From Methylopila sp. 73B (GTDB taxonomy: Bacteria; Pseudomonadota; Alphaproteobacteria; Rhizobiales; Methylopilaceae): a stretch of 64,000 bases of DNA. The notes below the pieces were generated by a model. That model was not told the origin of the DNA. It saw only the letters and a program-made list of their open reading frames with translations, and did no database searches. The stretch covers positions 1,674,001-1,738,000 of the forward strand of contig NZ_JAFV01000001.1 in assembly GCF_000526315.1 (NCBI RefSeq), given 5' to 3'. Shown here piece by piece: positions 8,504 through 16,803 of this stretch (its first letter is position 1; each line of letters opens with the position of its first letter). Position numbers and translations under genes: made by a program.

Positions 8504-10216
8504 TCAGAACAGAAAATACCGCTGCGCCATGGGCAGGACGTCGGCCGGTTCGCACGTGAGAAGCTCCCCGTCGGCGCGCACGTCGTAGGTCTCGGGGTCG
8601 ACCTCGATGACCGGCGTGGCGTCGTTCAGAATCATGCTGGCCTTGGATATCCCGCCGCGCACGTTCGTCACAGCCACGAGTTCGCGCGTGAGGCCGAGGC
8701 GCTGGCCGAGGCCGTCCTCGATCGCCGCCTTCGAGGTGAAGATCACCGACGACTTCTGCAGCGCGCGTCCGAACGAGCCGAACATCGGGCGGTAGTGCAT
8801 CGGCTGCGGCGTCGGGATCGAGGCGTTGGGGTCGCCCATCGGGGCGGCGGCGATCATGCCCATCTTGAGCACGAGGTCCGGCTTCACGCCGAAGAACGCC
8901 GGCGACCACAGCACGAGATCCGCGAGCTTGCCGACCTCGACCGAGCCGACATGCGACGAGATCCCGTGCGCGATTGCTGGGTTGATCGTGATCTTGGCGA
9001 TGTAGCGACGGACCCGCAGGTTGTCGTTGTCGCCGGCCTCGCCCTTCAACCGCCCCCGCTGGACCTTCATCTTGTGGGCGGTCTGGAAGGTGCGGATGCC
9101 GACCTCGCCCACCCGGCCCATGGCCTGGCTGTCGGACGAGATGATGGAGAGCGCGCCCATGTCGTGGAGGATGTCTTCGGCCGCGATCGTCTCCTTGCGG
9201 ATGCGGCTCTCGGCGAAGGCGACGTCCTCGGAGATCGAGGGATCGAGGTGGTGGCACACCATGAGCATGTCGAGATGCTCGTCGAGCGTGTTCACCGTGT
9301 AGGGCCGCGTCGGGTTGGTCGACGACGGGATGACGTTCGGAAGGCCCGCGACCTTGATGATGTCGGGCGCATGGCCGCCGCCGGCGCCTTCGGTGTGGAA
9401 GGCGTGGATCGTGCGGCCCTTGAAGGCGGCGATCGTGTCCTCCACGAAGCCGCTCTCGTTCAGCGTGTCGGAGTGCAGCATGGCCTGGACGTCGAAGGCG
9501 TCGCAGACGGTGAGGCAGCAGTCGATCGCGGCGGGCGTGGTGCCCCAGTCCTCGTGCAGCTTCAGCGCCGCCGCCCCGCCGCGGATCTGCTCCTCAAGCG
9601 CAGACGGCAGCGACGCGTTGCCCTTGCCGGAGAACAGCAGGTTGACGGGGAAGGCCTCGGCGGACTCGATCATCCGCGCCAGATGCCAGGGACCGGGCGT
9701 GCAGGTGGTTGCGGTGGTGCCGGTCGCGGGACCCGTGCCTCCGCCGATCATGGTGGTGACGCCGGAGGCGATCGCGTCGTCCACCTGCTGCGGGCAGATG
9801 AAGTGAATGTGTGCGTCGATCAGCCCTGCGGTCAGGATTTTGCCCTCGCCCGCGATCACCTCGGTGCCGGGTCCGACGACGATCGTCACGCCCGGCTGCA
9901 CGTCCGGGTTGCCGGCCTTGCCGATGGCGGCGATGCGGCCGTCCCTCAGGCCGACGTCCGCCTTGATGATCCCGCCATGGTCGACGATCAGCGCGTTGGT
10001 GATCACGGTGTCGACCGCCCCTTGCGCCCGGCTCGCCTGCGACTGCCCCATGCCGTCGCGGATGACCTTGCCGCCGCCGAACTTCACCTCCTCGCCATAG
10101 GTAGTGAAGTCCTTCTCCACCTCGATGATGAGGTCCGTGTCCGCCAGCCGCAGGCGATCGCCGACAGTCGGGCCGAACATATCGGCATAGGCCGAGCGGG
10201 AGATCTTTGCGGGCAT
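8504..10216 (-). CDS. ureC: Urease subunit alpha UreC
   Basis: The catalytic subunit of urease (urea to ammonia and carbamate) in the cytoplasm, 570 residues, the usual length. All nickel-site residues are in place: H136 and H138 (DAHIHF), the carbamylated K219 (ALKLHEDWG), H248, H274 ([11 protein letters not shown]) and D362. The flap histidine is H322 in MVCHHLDPS. It is the last gene of the minus-strand urease cluster. Unusually it is separated from ureB by a toxin-antitoxin pair, and it is not followed by ureE, ureF or ureG. Confidence 0.98.
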   Translation of the reverse strand: MPAKISRSAYADMFGPTVGDRLRLADTDLIIEVEKDFTTYGEEVKFGGGKVIRDGMGQSQASRAQGAVDTVITNALIVDHGGIIKADVGLRDGRIAAIGKAGNPDVQPGVTIVVGPGTEVIAGEGKILTAGLIDAHIHFICPQQVDDAIASGVTTMIGGGTGPATGTTATTCTPGPWHLARMIESAEAFPVNLLFSGKGNASLPSALEEQIRGGAAALKLHEDWGTTPAAIDCCLTVCDAFDVQAMLHSDTLNESGFVEDTIAAFKGRTIHAFHTEGAGGGHAPDIIKVAGLPNVIPSSTNPTRPYTVNTLDEHLDMLMVCHHLDPSISEDVAFAESRIRKETIAAEDILHDMGALSIISSDSQAMGRVGEVGIRTFQTAHKMKVQRGRLKGEAGDNDNLRVRRYIAKITINPAIAHGISSHVGSVEVGKLADLVLWSPAFFGVKPDLVLKMGMIAAAPMGDPNASIPTPQPMHYRPMFGSFGRALQKSSVIFTSKAAIEDGLGQRLGLTRELVAVTNVRGGISKASMILNDATPVIEVDPETYDVRADGELLTCEPADVLPMAQRYFLF

Positions 10217-10227
10217 GGGATGGGATC

Positions 10228-10620
10228 TCAGTCGGTGAGGAGGGTGAAGCCGTCGCTTTGGGCGGCGTCGCGGTCGAAAGTGAACGTGGTGGAGCAGCCC
10301 GCGGACTGGTTCATCAAGGCGATGAGGTTGTCAGGGAGGTCGCCGCCCTCCTCCTTGGTGCGATGAGCCGCGTCGCGCATGAGGTCCTTGTGGCTGCATA
10401 TGATCGCGGGATGTTCGGTCAGCTTCCGTAGAACGATCACGAGCCGATCCTCATCGAACCGATAGGCCCGTTTGAGCGTCCAGAGCGTTTCAAGAACGAC
10501 GATGAGATTCACGAAGACGGGCTCGTCCGCCTCATCCACCAAGCGCGCGGCTCGGGCGGTCTGCGCCTCATCGTCGCCGGTGAAAAGGCGGACGAGAATG
10601 TTCGTGTCGACGCTGATCAT
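10228..10620 (-). CDS. PIN-domain toxin (VapC-like)
   Basis: A 130-residue PIN-domain protein, probably an RNase toxin. The acidic metal-binding positions fit the family: D5 (VDTNILVRL), E44 (VLETLWTL), D94/D97 (GDLPDNLIA) and D116/D118 (TFDRDAA). Its start overlaps the stop of the AbrB-type antitoxin by four bases (ATGA), the usual antitoxin-first module. It lies 11 bases upstream of ureC in the same orientation, inside the urease operon. The metal-binding residues look intact, so it should be active if expressed. Confidence 0.88.
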   Translation of the reverse strand: MISVDTNILVRLFTGDDEAQTARAARLVDEADEPVFVNLIVVLETLWTLKRAYRFDEDRLVIVLRKLTEHPAIICSHKDLMRDAAHRTKEEGGDLPDNLIALMNQSAGCSTTFTFDRDAAQSDGFTLLTD

Positions 10621-10916
10621 TCAGCGGCGCGACCGTGCGTCTTCGCCACACCGTAAGACCTGATGCGATCGTCGTCTTCGGTGACCGTTTCGACGATCGC
10701 GTCGTCCATCTCCCGGATCGAAAGCGGCGGAACACGCTTCTCGAAGAGCTTGTTCCAACCCCAAGCGGTCTCGGTGATGGCGTGAAAATGCACCTGACCG
10801 TCATAGGCAAGAAAGAACTCGACCGGAACGCCCGGCTTGATCTCCAGCCGCTCCCTCAAGTCCTCCGGAAGAACGACGGACCCGTCGGACCGAACCTCAG
10901 CTCTGTATGTGGGCAT
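10617..10916 (-). CDS. AbrB/SpoVT-type antitoxin (VapB-like)
   Basis: A 99-residue protein with an N-terminal swapped-hairpin AbrB domain (about residues 4-45: AEVRSDGSVVLPEDLRERL), which normally binds DNA and autoregulates the pair. The C-terminal acidic tail would wrap the PIN toxin. It is encoded just downstream of ureB, and its stop overlaps the toxin start. The start at 10916 (MPTYRAEV) fits the domain boundary; an ATG at 10937 would add seven residues. Regulation of both the toxin and the downstream ureC by this antitoxin is an inference. Confidence 0.85.
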   Translation of the reverse strand: MPTYRAEVRSDGSVVLPEDLRERLEIKPGVPVEFFLAYDGQVHFHAITETAWGWNKLFEKRVPPLSIREMDDAIVETVTEDDDRIRSYGVAKTHGRAAE

Positions 10917-10959
10917 CTGCGGCGCTCGCTGTTCCATTACGCCTAGAGCTTCAACACTA

Positions 10960-11265
10960 TCACAACGGCCCCATGACGTCCGCCCGGAAGCCGAACACCT
11001 TCCGGTCGCCGCCATAGGGCACGAGCGTCACCGTGCGGGTCTGCCCGGGCTCGAAACGCACGGCGGTGCCGGCGGCGATGTCGAGGCGCATGCCGTGGGC
11101 CTTGGCGCGGTCGAAGGCGAGCCCCGCGTTGGTCTCCGCGAAGTGGTAGTGGCTGCCGACCTGGATCGGCCGGTCGCCCGTGTTCGCGACGTCGAGCGTC
11201 ACCGTCGGCGCGCCGGCGTTCAGCTCGATGTCGCCGGAGGCGGGAAAAACTTCACCGGGGATCAT
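10960..11265 (-). CDS. ureB: Urease subunit beta UreB
   Basis: Structural urease subunit of 101 residues beginning [16 protein letters not shown] and containing the family signature [13 protein letters not shown], followed by the [10 protein letters not shown] strand. It assembles with UreA and UreC into the (alpha-beta-gamma)3 enzyme. The gene starts 10 bases after the ureA stop. The following gene on the strand is the antitoxin rather than ureC. Confidence 0.97.
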   Translation of the reverse strand: MIPGEVFPASGDIELNAGAPTVTLDVANTGDRPIQVGSHYHFAETNAGLAFDRAKAHGMRLDIAAGTAVRFEPGQTRTVTLVPYGGDRKVFGFRADVMGPL

Positions 11266-11275
11266 GACGTTCTCC

Positions 11276-11578
11276 TCACCGGATCGGTTCGTGGACGGTG
11301 ACGAGTTTGGTCCCGTCCGGGAACGTCGCCTCCACCTGCACGTCGTGGATCATCTCGGGCACGCCCTCCATCACCTGCTCGCGCGTCAGCACCTTGGCGC
11401 CGGCGGCCATCAGCTCGGCGACGGTGCGACCGTCGCGGGCGCCTTCCACCACGAAGTCCGCGATCAGCGCGATCGCCTCGGGGTGGTTCAGCTTGACGCC
11501 ACGCTCCAGGCGACGGCGGGCGACCACCGCTGCCATGCTGATGAGGAGCTTGTCCTTTTCGCGGGGGGTGAGGTTCAT
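11276..11578 (-). CDS. ureA: Urease subunit gamma UreA
   Basis: A 100-residue structural subunit starting [17 protein letters not shown], with the conserved [11 protein letters not shown] and [15 protein letters not shown] segments. The length and both signatures are standard. It sits between ureD (10-base gap) and ureB (10-base gap) and is very likely translated from one mRNA with them. Confidence 0.97.
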   Translation of the reverse strand: MNLTPREKDKLLISMAAVVARRRLERGVKLNHPEAIALIADFVVEGARDGRTVAELMAAGAKVLTREQVMEGVPEMIHDVQVEATFPDGTKLVTVHEPIR

Positions 11579-11588
11579 TGGGGCTCCT

Positions 11589-12422
<834 letters not shown>

Positions 12423-12494
12423 GTCTCGTCCGTCCGCGTGCCGTTCGTCGGGATGATGCGTTGCGGCGAAGCGGTTTGCCAAGCGTCGACCGGG

Positions 12495-12526
12495 CGTTAA
12501 CCGCGGTTAACGGGCCGTTAACCGTT
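12495..12526. promoter_or_regulatory. Palindromic GTTAAC site upstream of ureD
   Basis: A perfect 18-base palindrome (CGTTAACCG then CGGTTAACG, 12495-12512) is followed after 4 bases by another GTTAAC. It lies in the 150-base gap between ureD (minus) and a small plus-strand gene, where both promoters should be. It is a plausible operator. The cognate regulator is unknown. Confidence 0.45.
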
Positions 12527-12570
12527 CAAGACGTATCGTCGTACCATCGCGTGCCGATGAGGATTCGACC

Positions 12571-12762
12571 ATGCCGTCCGCTTATGCGTCCGGCTCCGTC
12601 TCCGGAGCCGCCCCCGCCGTCGTCTCGGCGCTGAACCTCGACGACATGCGCGCCTTCCTGCAGCGAAGCCGACCGGCGACCACCGCCGAGGCGCTCCGGC
12701 TGCTGCGCGGCGCTTTCCCCGCCGCCCCGCTTCGCCTGCGCGTCGCCGCCTGCGAGGGCTGA
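12571..12762 (+). CDS. Small hypothetical protein
   Basis: A 63-residue open frame starting ATG with a TGAGGA ribosome binding site 7-12 bases upstream. The N-terminal 20 residues are low-complexity (Ala/Ser/Gly). The rest forms a predicted helical pair with LDDMRAFLQRS and TTAEALRLLRGAFP. It has no recognised domain and no cysteine cluster. It is divergent from ureD and converges on pssA. The ribosome binding site and the fit into the gap argue for a real gene. The function is unknown. Confidence 0.5.
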   Translation: MPSAYASGSVSGAAPAVVSALNLDDMRAFLQRSRPATTAEALRLLRGAFPAAPLRLRVAACEG

Positions 12763-12771
12763 GAGCCGGCT

Positions 12772-13599
12772 TCAGCTGGGATCGGCGTCGGACGTCTCGG
12801 CCGCCACAGCGCCCCGGTCCGCCCGTATCAGCCGCTGCTGGTGCAGGAAGGCGAAGGGCAGCGTCGCGAGATAGGCGAGCGTGATCCCGGCGAGCACGAA
12901 CCAAGGATAGCTCACCAGCAGCGTCACCGCGAGCGCCGCCGCGATCAGCACGGGCGCGACCCAGGTGCGGTCGATCCGGGAGCCGAGCTGCTTGCCCGAC
13001 CAGGTGGGCAGCGGGCTCACCATCAGGAACGCCACCGCGAGGATATAGACCTCGACCGCCGGCAGCGCGACGGGCACGCGGGGGAACCCCAGGAACTCCA
13101 GATAGATCGGCAGCAGCGCGGCGATCGCGCCGGCCGGCGCCGGCACGCCCACGAAGAACTGCCCCGCCCAGGCCGGCTTGTTCGGGTCGTCCAGCGCCAC
13201 GTTGAAGCGCGCGAGCCGCAGCGCGCAGGCGATGGCGAGGATCAGGCAGGCGATCCAGCCGACATGGCCAAGCCCGTTCAGACCCCAGACATAGAGAATG
13301 AGCGCAGGCGCCACCCCGAAGTTGACGAAGTCGATCAGGCTGTCGAGCTCGGCGCCGAAACGCGACGCGCCCTTCAGCAGCCGCGCGAGCCGCCCGTCGA
13401 CGCCGTCGAGCGCCGCGGCCAGAACGACGAGGTAGACCGCGAGCTCCAGCCGTCCCTCGATCGCCATGCGCACGCCGGTCAGGCCGGCGCAGAGCGCGAG
13501 CAGCGTCACGAGATTGGGGATCAGCAAGCGGATCGGCACGCGCCGGAGCCGCGTGAAGGGCGAACGGCGGACGGGGTTGGGAGCGTCCGGATCGATCAT
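12772..13599 (-). CDS. pssA: CDP-diacylglycerol-serine O-phosphatidyltransferase
   Basis: Makes phosphatidylserine from CDP-diacylglycerol and serine in the inner membrane. The 275-residue product has the CDP-alcohol phosphotransferase signature D-G-x2-A-R-x8-G-x3-D-x3-D at residues 68-90 (DGRLARLLKG onward) and about seven to eight membrane segments. It is directly downstream of psd, which decarboxylates its product, so the pair makes phosphatidylethanolamine. The gap between the two genes is 31 bases. Confidence 0.95.
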   Translation of the reverse strand: MIDPDAPNPVRRSPFTRLRRVPIRLLIPNLVTLLALCAGLTGVRMAIEGRLELAVYLVVLAAALDGVDGRLARLLKGASRFGAELDSLIDFVNFGVAPALILYVWGLNGLGHVGWIACLILAIACALRLARFNVALDDPNKPAWAGQFFVGVPAPAGAIAALLPIYLEFLGFPRVPVALPAVEVYILAVAFLMVSPLPTWSGKQLGSRIDRTWVAPVLIAAALAVTLLVSYPWFVLAGITLAYLATLPFAFLHQQRLIRADRGAVAAETSDADPS

Positions 13600-13630
13600 C
13601 GCGCGTCTCTCGGGTTGGCGGGCGTGCGGC

Positions 13631-14335
13631 TCAACTCTTGTGGAAGGTCCGCGCGGGCGCGGCGCCCGTCAGGTCGGCGATCACGGTCTCGCCGGCCACC
13701 GTGCGCTGACCGACCCCGACCAGCGGCTCGACGCCCTCCGGCAGGTAGTGGTCCACCCGGCTGCCGAAACGGATGAGGCCGAAGCGCTCGCCGGCGCCGA
13801 TGGTCTCGCCTTCGCGCACGAAGCACACGATGCGGCGCGCCACGAGGCCCGCGATCTGCACCACGCCCAGGGGCCCGTGCGCGCTCTGGATGACGAGCCC
13901 GTTGCGCTCGTTGTCCTCGCTCGCCTTGTCGAGGTCGGCGTTGAAGAACTTGCCAGCGGTGTAGGCGACGCGCGTCACGGTCCCAGCGACGGGCGCGCGG
14001 TTCACGTGCACGTCGAAGACGTTCATGAAGACGGCGACCCGCGGCAGCGGCGAGGCGCCGAGGCCGAGCTCCGGCGGCGGCACCGCGCGCTTGACGTCGC
14101 AGACGACGCCGTCCGCGCCGCTCACCACGAGCCCGTCGCGCATCGGCGTCACGCGGTTGGGGTCGCGGAAGAACAGCGCGCACCAGATAGTCGCGCCGAC
14201 GCCGATCCATCCCAGCGGCTGCCAGATGAAGAACAGCACAAGGGCGATGGCCGCGAAGATCGCGATGAACGGCCGGCCTTCCCGATGGATCGGGGGCACG
14301 GCCTTGCGGATGGATGCTGAGATGTCGTCGATCAT
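13631..14335 (-). CDS. psd: Phosphatidylserine decarboxylase proenzyme
   Basis: Converts phosphatidylserine to phosphatidylethanolamine. The product is the short, PSD-A-type proenzyme of 234 residues. A hydrophobic N-terminal hairpin (about 22-56) anchors it. The self-cleavage site that yields the pyruvoyl group is G191-S192 in [14 protein letters not shown]. Other family segments are [11 protein letters not shown] and [20 protein letters not shown]. The ATG at 14335 is preferred over an upstream TTG at 14374. Upstream of pssA in an apparent two-gene operon. Confidence 0.95.
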   Translation of the reverse strand: MIDDISASIRKAVPPIHREGRPFIAIFAAIALVLFFIWQPLGWIGVGATIWCALFFRDPNRVTPMRDGLVVSGADGVVCDVKRAVPPPELGLGASPLPRVAVFMNVFDVHVNRAPVAGTVTRVAYTAGKFFNADLDKASEDNERNGLVIQSAHGPLGVVQIAGLVARRIVCFVREGETIGAGERFGLIRFGSRVDHYLPEGVEPLVGVGQRTVAGETVIADLTGAAPARTFHKS

Positions 14336-14505
14336 GGTCGCGAGGTCTTTAAGCCATCCCGCCGGCCGAACCAAGTGACGCAGGCGTCATCGCGCGCGGC
14401 GCGGCGGCCACACCTGCGGCGCGCGATCGCCGCGGCGCCGCGAAAGCGGCCGAGGCGCCGGGCGACTCAGCTATCCTTCGCCCGCCGCCCGCGGGAGCCG
14501 CTTCG

Positions 14506-15114
14506 TTGCATTACGATCAGGACTACGACGCTCGACGACTGGATACGCCGACGCCCGCGATCGTCTGGGGCCTGCTGATGATCGCAGCGCTTGGCGGAGC
14601 CGGCGCGGTGATGATCGTCGCCCCGTCGGGATCGAGCCCGACGCGCCTCATCGCCGCGGGCAATTCGGAGTCAGTCGGCCGGCTCGACCGCGAGGTGAAG
14701 CGCCTGACCGACGAGCGGGCCGCGCTCGCCGAGCGGCTGGCGCGGCTCGAGCGCGGCGTCGGCGAAATGAAGCTCGCCGCGGCGCGGGCCGCTCTCATGC
14801 CGGAGACCACGGGCTCCGTGGCCCGCCCCGCGCCTGTCGCTGGCCATCCCCCGGCGTTCGCCATCGGCCTCGGGCCCGAGACCTCGGTGGAGGCCGTGCG
14901 CCGCCGCTGGACCGCGCTGTCCGGCCGCTACCCGGAACTCGCGCGTCTCACGCCGCGGGCGGTGCGCAGCGGTCCCGGCCGCAACGTGGTGGACCTCGTC
15001 GCCGGCCCCTTTCCCACGGCGGCGGAGGCCGTCCGCGCCTGCGGCGACCTTGCGGCGGAGGGCGTGCCTTGCGATACGACGCCCTATGACGGCGAACCAC
15101 TCGATCGCTCCTGA
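14506..15114 (+). CDS. Single-pass membrane protein with SPOR-like C-terminus
   Basis: A protein of 202 residues. One membrane segment (about 19-40), a coiled coil (about 58-90, with repeated Leu/Arg/Glu heptads), a short Pro/Ala linker and a C-terminal alpha/beta domain (about 108-195) whose FAIGLGPETS, RSGPGRNVVDLVAGPF and AAEAVRACGDLAAEGVPC segments resemble a SPOR fold for cell-wall binding. The SPOR assignment is by pattern only. The start is a TTG at 14506 with GGGAG upstream; no better ATG lies before the membrane segment. An inverted repeat follows the stop. Confidence 0.68.
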   Translation: MHYDQDYDARRLDTPTPAIVWGLLMIAALGGAGAVMIVAPSGSSPTRLIAAGNSESVGRLDREVKRLTDERAALAERLARLERGVGEMKLAAARAALMPETTGSVARPAPVAGHPPAFAIGLGPETSVEAVRRRWTALSGRYPELARLTPRAVRSGPGRNVVDLVAGPFPTAAEAVRACGDLAAEGVPCDTTPYDGEPLDRS

Positions 15115-15123
15115 CGACCGCCG

Positions 15124-15165
15124 CCAATGTGGCGGCGCCGCAAAATTCCATCGCCGCCACATTGG
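15124..15165. promoter_or_regulatory. 14-bp inverted repeat between the SPOR-like gene and opgG
   Basis: CCAATGTGGCGGCG (15124-15137) is perfectly complementary to CGCCGCCACATTGG (15152-15165) around a 14-base loop. It starts 10 bases after the upstream stop and 91 bases before opgG. No T-run follows, so it may be a rho-independent terminator of poor type, or an operator or leader hairpin for opgGH. Confidence 0.6.
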
Positions 15166-15255
15166 ACATTGTTCCAAAGTGCAGCATTCTTTAGCCCTTG
15201 ATCTCGGGTTCGTCGGCTTCTCGGCGGCCGATCAGGCTCGTCAAACGCATCGTCC

Positions 15256-16803
15256 ATGAACCGACGTAGTTTCGTCATCGGCGCCCTCGCCGCCCATCTC
15301 CTCGCCACGACTGCGCTTGCGCAGCAGCCGGGGCAGACTCCCCCTCCGCCCCCGCCGCCGAATCTCGACGTCGACGGCGCCCCGTTCAGCCGGGACGCGC
15401 TCGACGAACAGGCCCGCCTGCTCGCGACCAAGGCGTTCGAAGCGCCGCGCAATCTGTTGCCGGACGGCTTCGCCGACCTGCCGCAGGACGTGTTCCGGTC
15501 GATCCGGATGCGGCCGGACCGGTCGCTCTGGCAGGGCGAGAACCGCGGCTTCGGCATCGACTTGCTGCCGGGCGGGTTTATCTACCGCTCGCCGGTCGGG
15601 GTCGGCCTCGTCGAGGACGGCAAGGTCCGCATGCTGCCGAACGAGCCGAGCTGGTTCGACTTCGGCCGCGCGACTCCGCCGCCGGGCGACAGACCGTTTC
15701 CGTTCTCCGGCGTCAGCGCCCGCGCGCCGATCGACCGGCCCGAGGAGCTTCGCGAGTTCGCGCTGTTCCAGGGCGCGACGCTGTTCCGGGCGCTCGCCCG
15801 CGGCCAGATTTTTGGCACCTCCGCCCGCGGCCTCGCCATCGACACCGGCGAACCGGACGGCGAGGAGTTCCCGCTGTTCCGCACGTTCTGGATCGAGCGG
15901 CCGGGCCCGGCTTCGAACAGCCTGGTGGTCTACGCGCTGCTCGACAGCCGCCGCGTGACGGGCTCCTACCGCTTTACGCTGCGCCCGGGCGAGATCACCG
16001 TGATCGACGTCGAGTTCACGCTGTTCCCCCGCGAGGAGCTGCGGCACATCGGCGTCGCGCCGATGACGTCGATGTTCTTCTTCGGCCCGAACGACCGCGT
16101 CGGCGTCGACGACATCCGCGGCCAGGTGCACCGGGCGGACGGCCTGCAGATCTGGAACGGCGCCGGCGAGTGGGTGTGGCGCCCGCTGTCGAACCCGGCG
16201 GACCTGCAGATCAGCGTGTTCGCCGACAAAAACCCGCGCGGCTTCGGCCTGCTGCAGCGCCAGCGCGCCTTCGCGGCCTACAACGACCTCGGCCGCCGCT
16301 ACGACCGCATGCCGAGCGTCTGGGTGGAGCCGATCGGCGACTGGAACGACGGCCAGTTCCAGCTCACCGAGATCCCGTCCGACGCCGACGTCAACGAGAA
16401 CATCGTCGTCTACTGGCGGCCGAAGGAGGCGCTGAAGCCCGGCTCGCGCGTCTCCATGGCCTACCGTCTGCACTGGTGCTGGACCCCGCCGGACCGGCCG
16501 GGCGGGGCCACGACGGTCGCGACCGTCGTCGGCGCGGCCGGCGGCCGGCGGCGCCGCTTCGTCGTCGACTTCGCCGGCGAATCCGTCGCCGATCCCAACC
16601 GCGCCGGCGCCATCCGGCCTATGGTCTCGACCTCCGTCGGCGCCATCCGCGACGTCGTCGGCCGCCCCAATCCCGAGATCAAAGGCTACCGCGTCACCTT
16701 CGACCTCGATCCCGGCAACGAGGAGCTCTGTGAGCTCCGGATGGTGCTGGAGACCGACGGCAAGCCGATCAGCGAGACCTGGCTCTACCGATGGACAGCA
16801 TGA
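15256..16803 (+). CDS. opgG: Periplasmic glucan biosynthesis protein OpgG/MdoG
   Basis: Periplasmic protein for osmoregulated periplasmic glucan synthesis, 515 residues, the usual length. The signal peptide (about 1-22) has a twin-arginine-like start, NRRSFVIG, and is followed by a proline run. The MdoG domain shows LLPDGFADLPQD, GVSARAPIDRPEELREFA, WIERP and FFGPNDR. OpgG is usually Sec-exported while its paralogue OpgD uses Tat, so the Tat-like start is a small oddity. The gene overlaps opgH and is certainly co-transcribed with it. Confidence 0.95.
   Translation: MNRRSFVIGALAAHLLATTALAQQPGQTPPPPPPPNLDVDGAPFSRDALDEQARLLATKAFEAPRNLLPDGFADLPQDVFRSIRMRPDRSLWQGENRGFGIDLLPGGFIYRSPVGVGLVEDGKVRMLPNEPSWFDFGRATPPPGDRPFPFSGVSARAPIDRPEELREFALFQGATLFRALARGQIFGTSARGLAIDTGEPDGEEFPLFRTFWIERPGPASNSLVVYALLDSRRVTGSYRFTLRPGEITVIDVEFTLFPREELRHIGVAPMTSMFFFGPNDRVGVDDIRGQVHRADGLQIWNGAGEWVWRPLSNPADLQISVFADKNPRGFGLLQRQRAFAAYNDLGRRYDRMPSVWVEPIGDWNDGQFQLTEIPSDADVNENIVVYWRPKEALKPGSRVSMAYRLHWCWTPPDRPGGATTVATVVGAAGGRRRRFVVDFAGESVADPNRAGAIRPMVSTSVGAIRDVVGRPNPEIKGYRVTFDLDPGNEELCELRMVLETDGKPISETWLYRWTA

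Noticed and set aside
6930-9257. A long minus-strand frame extending the transglycosylase to 775 residues across the repeat block and into ureC
   Set aside because: The part beyond 8222 is Arg/Pro-rich antisense of ureC and palindromic repeats; the real protein starts with a signal peptide at 8222.
10228-10916. Possibility that the toxin-antitoxin pair is a decayed remnant
   Set aside because: Both frames are intact, overlap by ATGA, and the toxin keeps its acidic residues.
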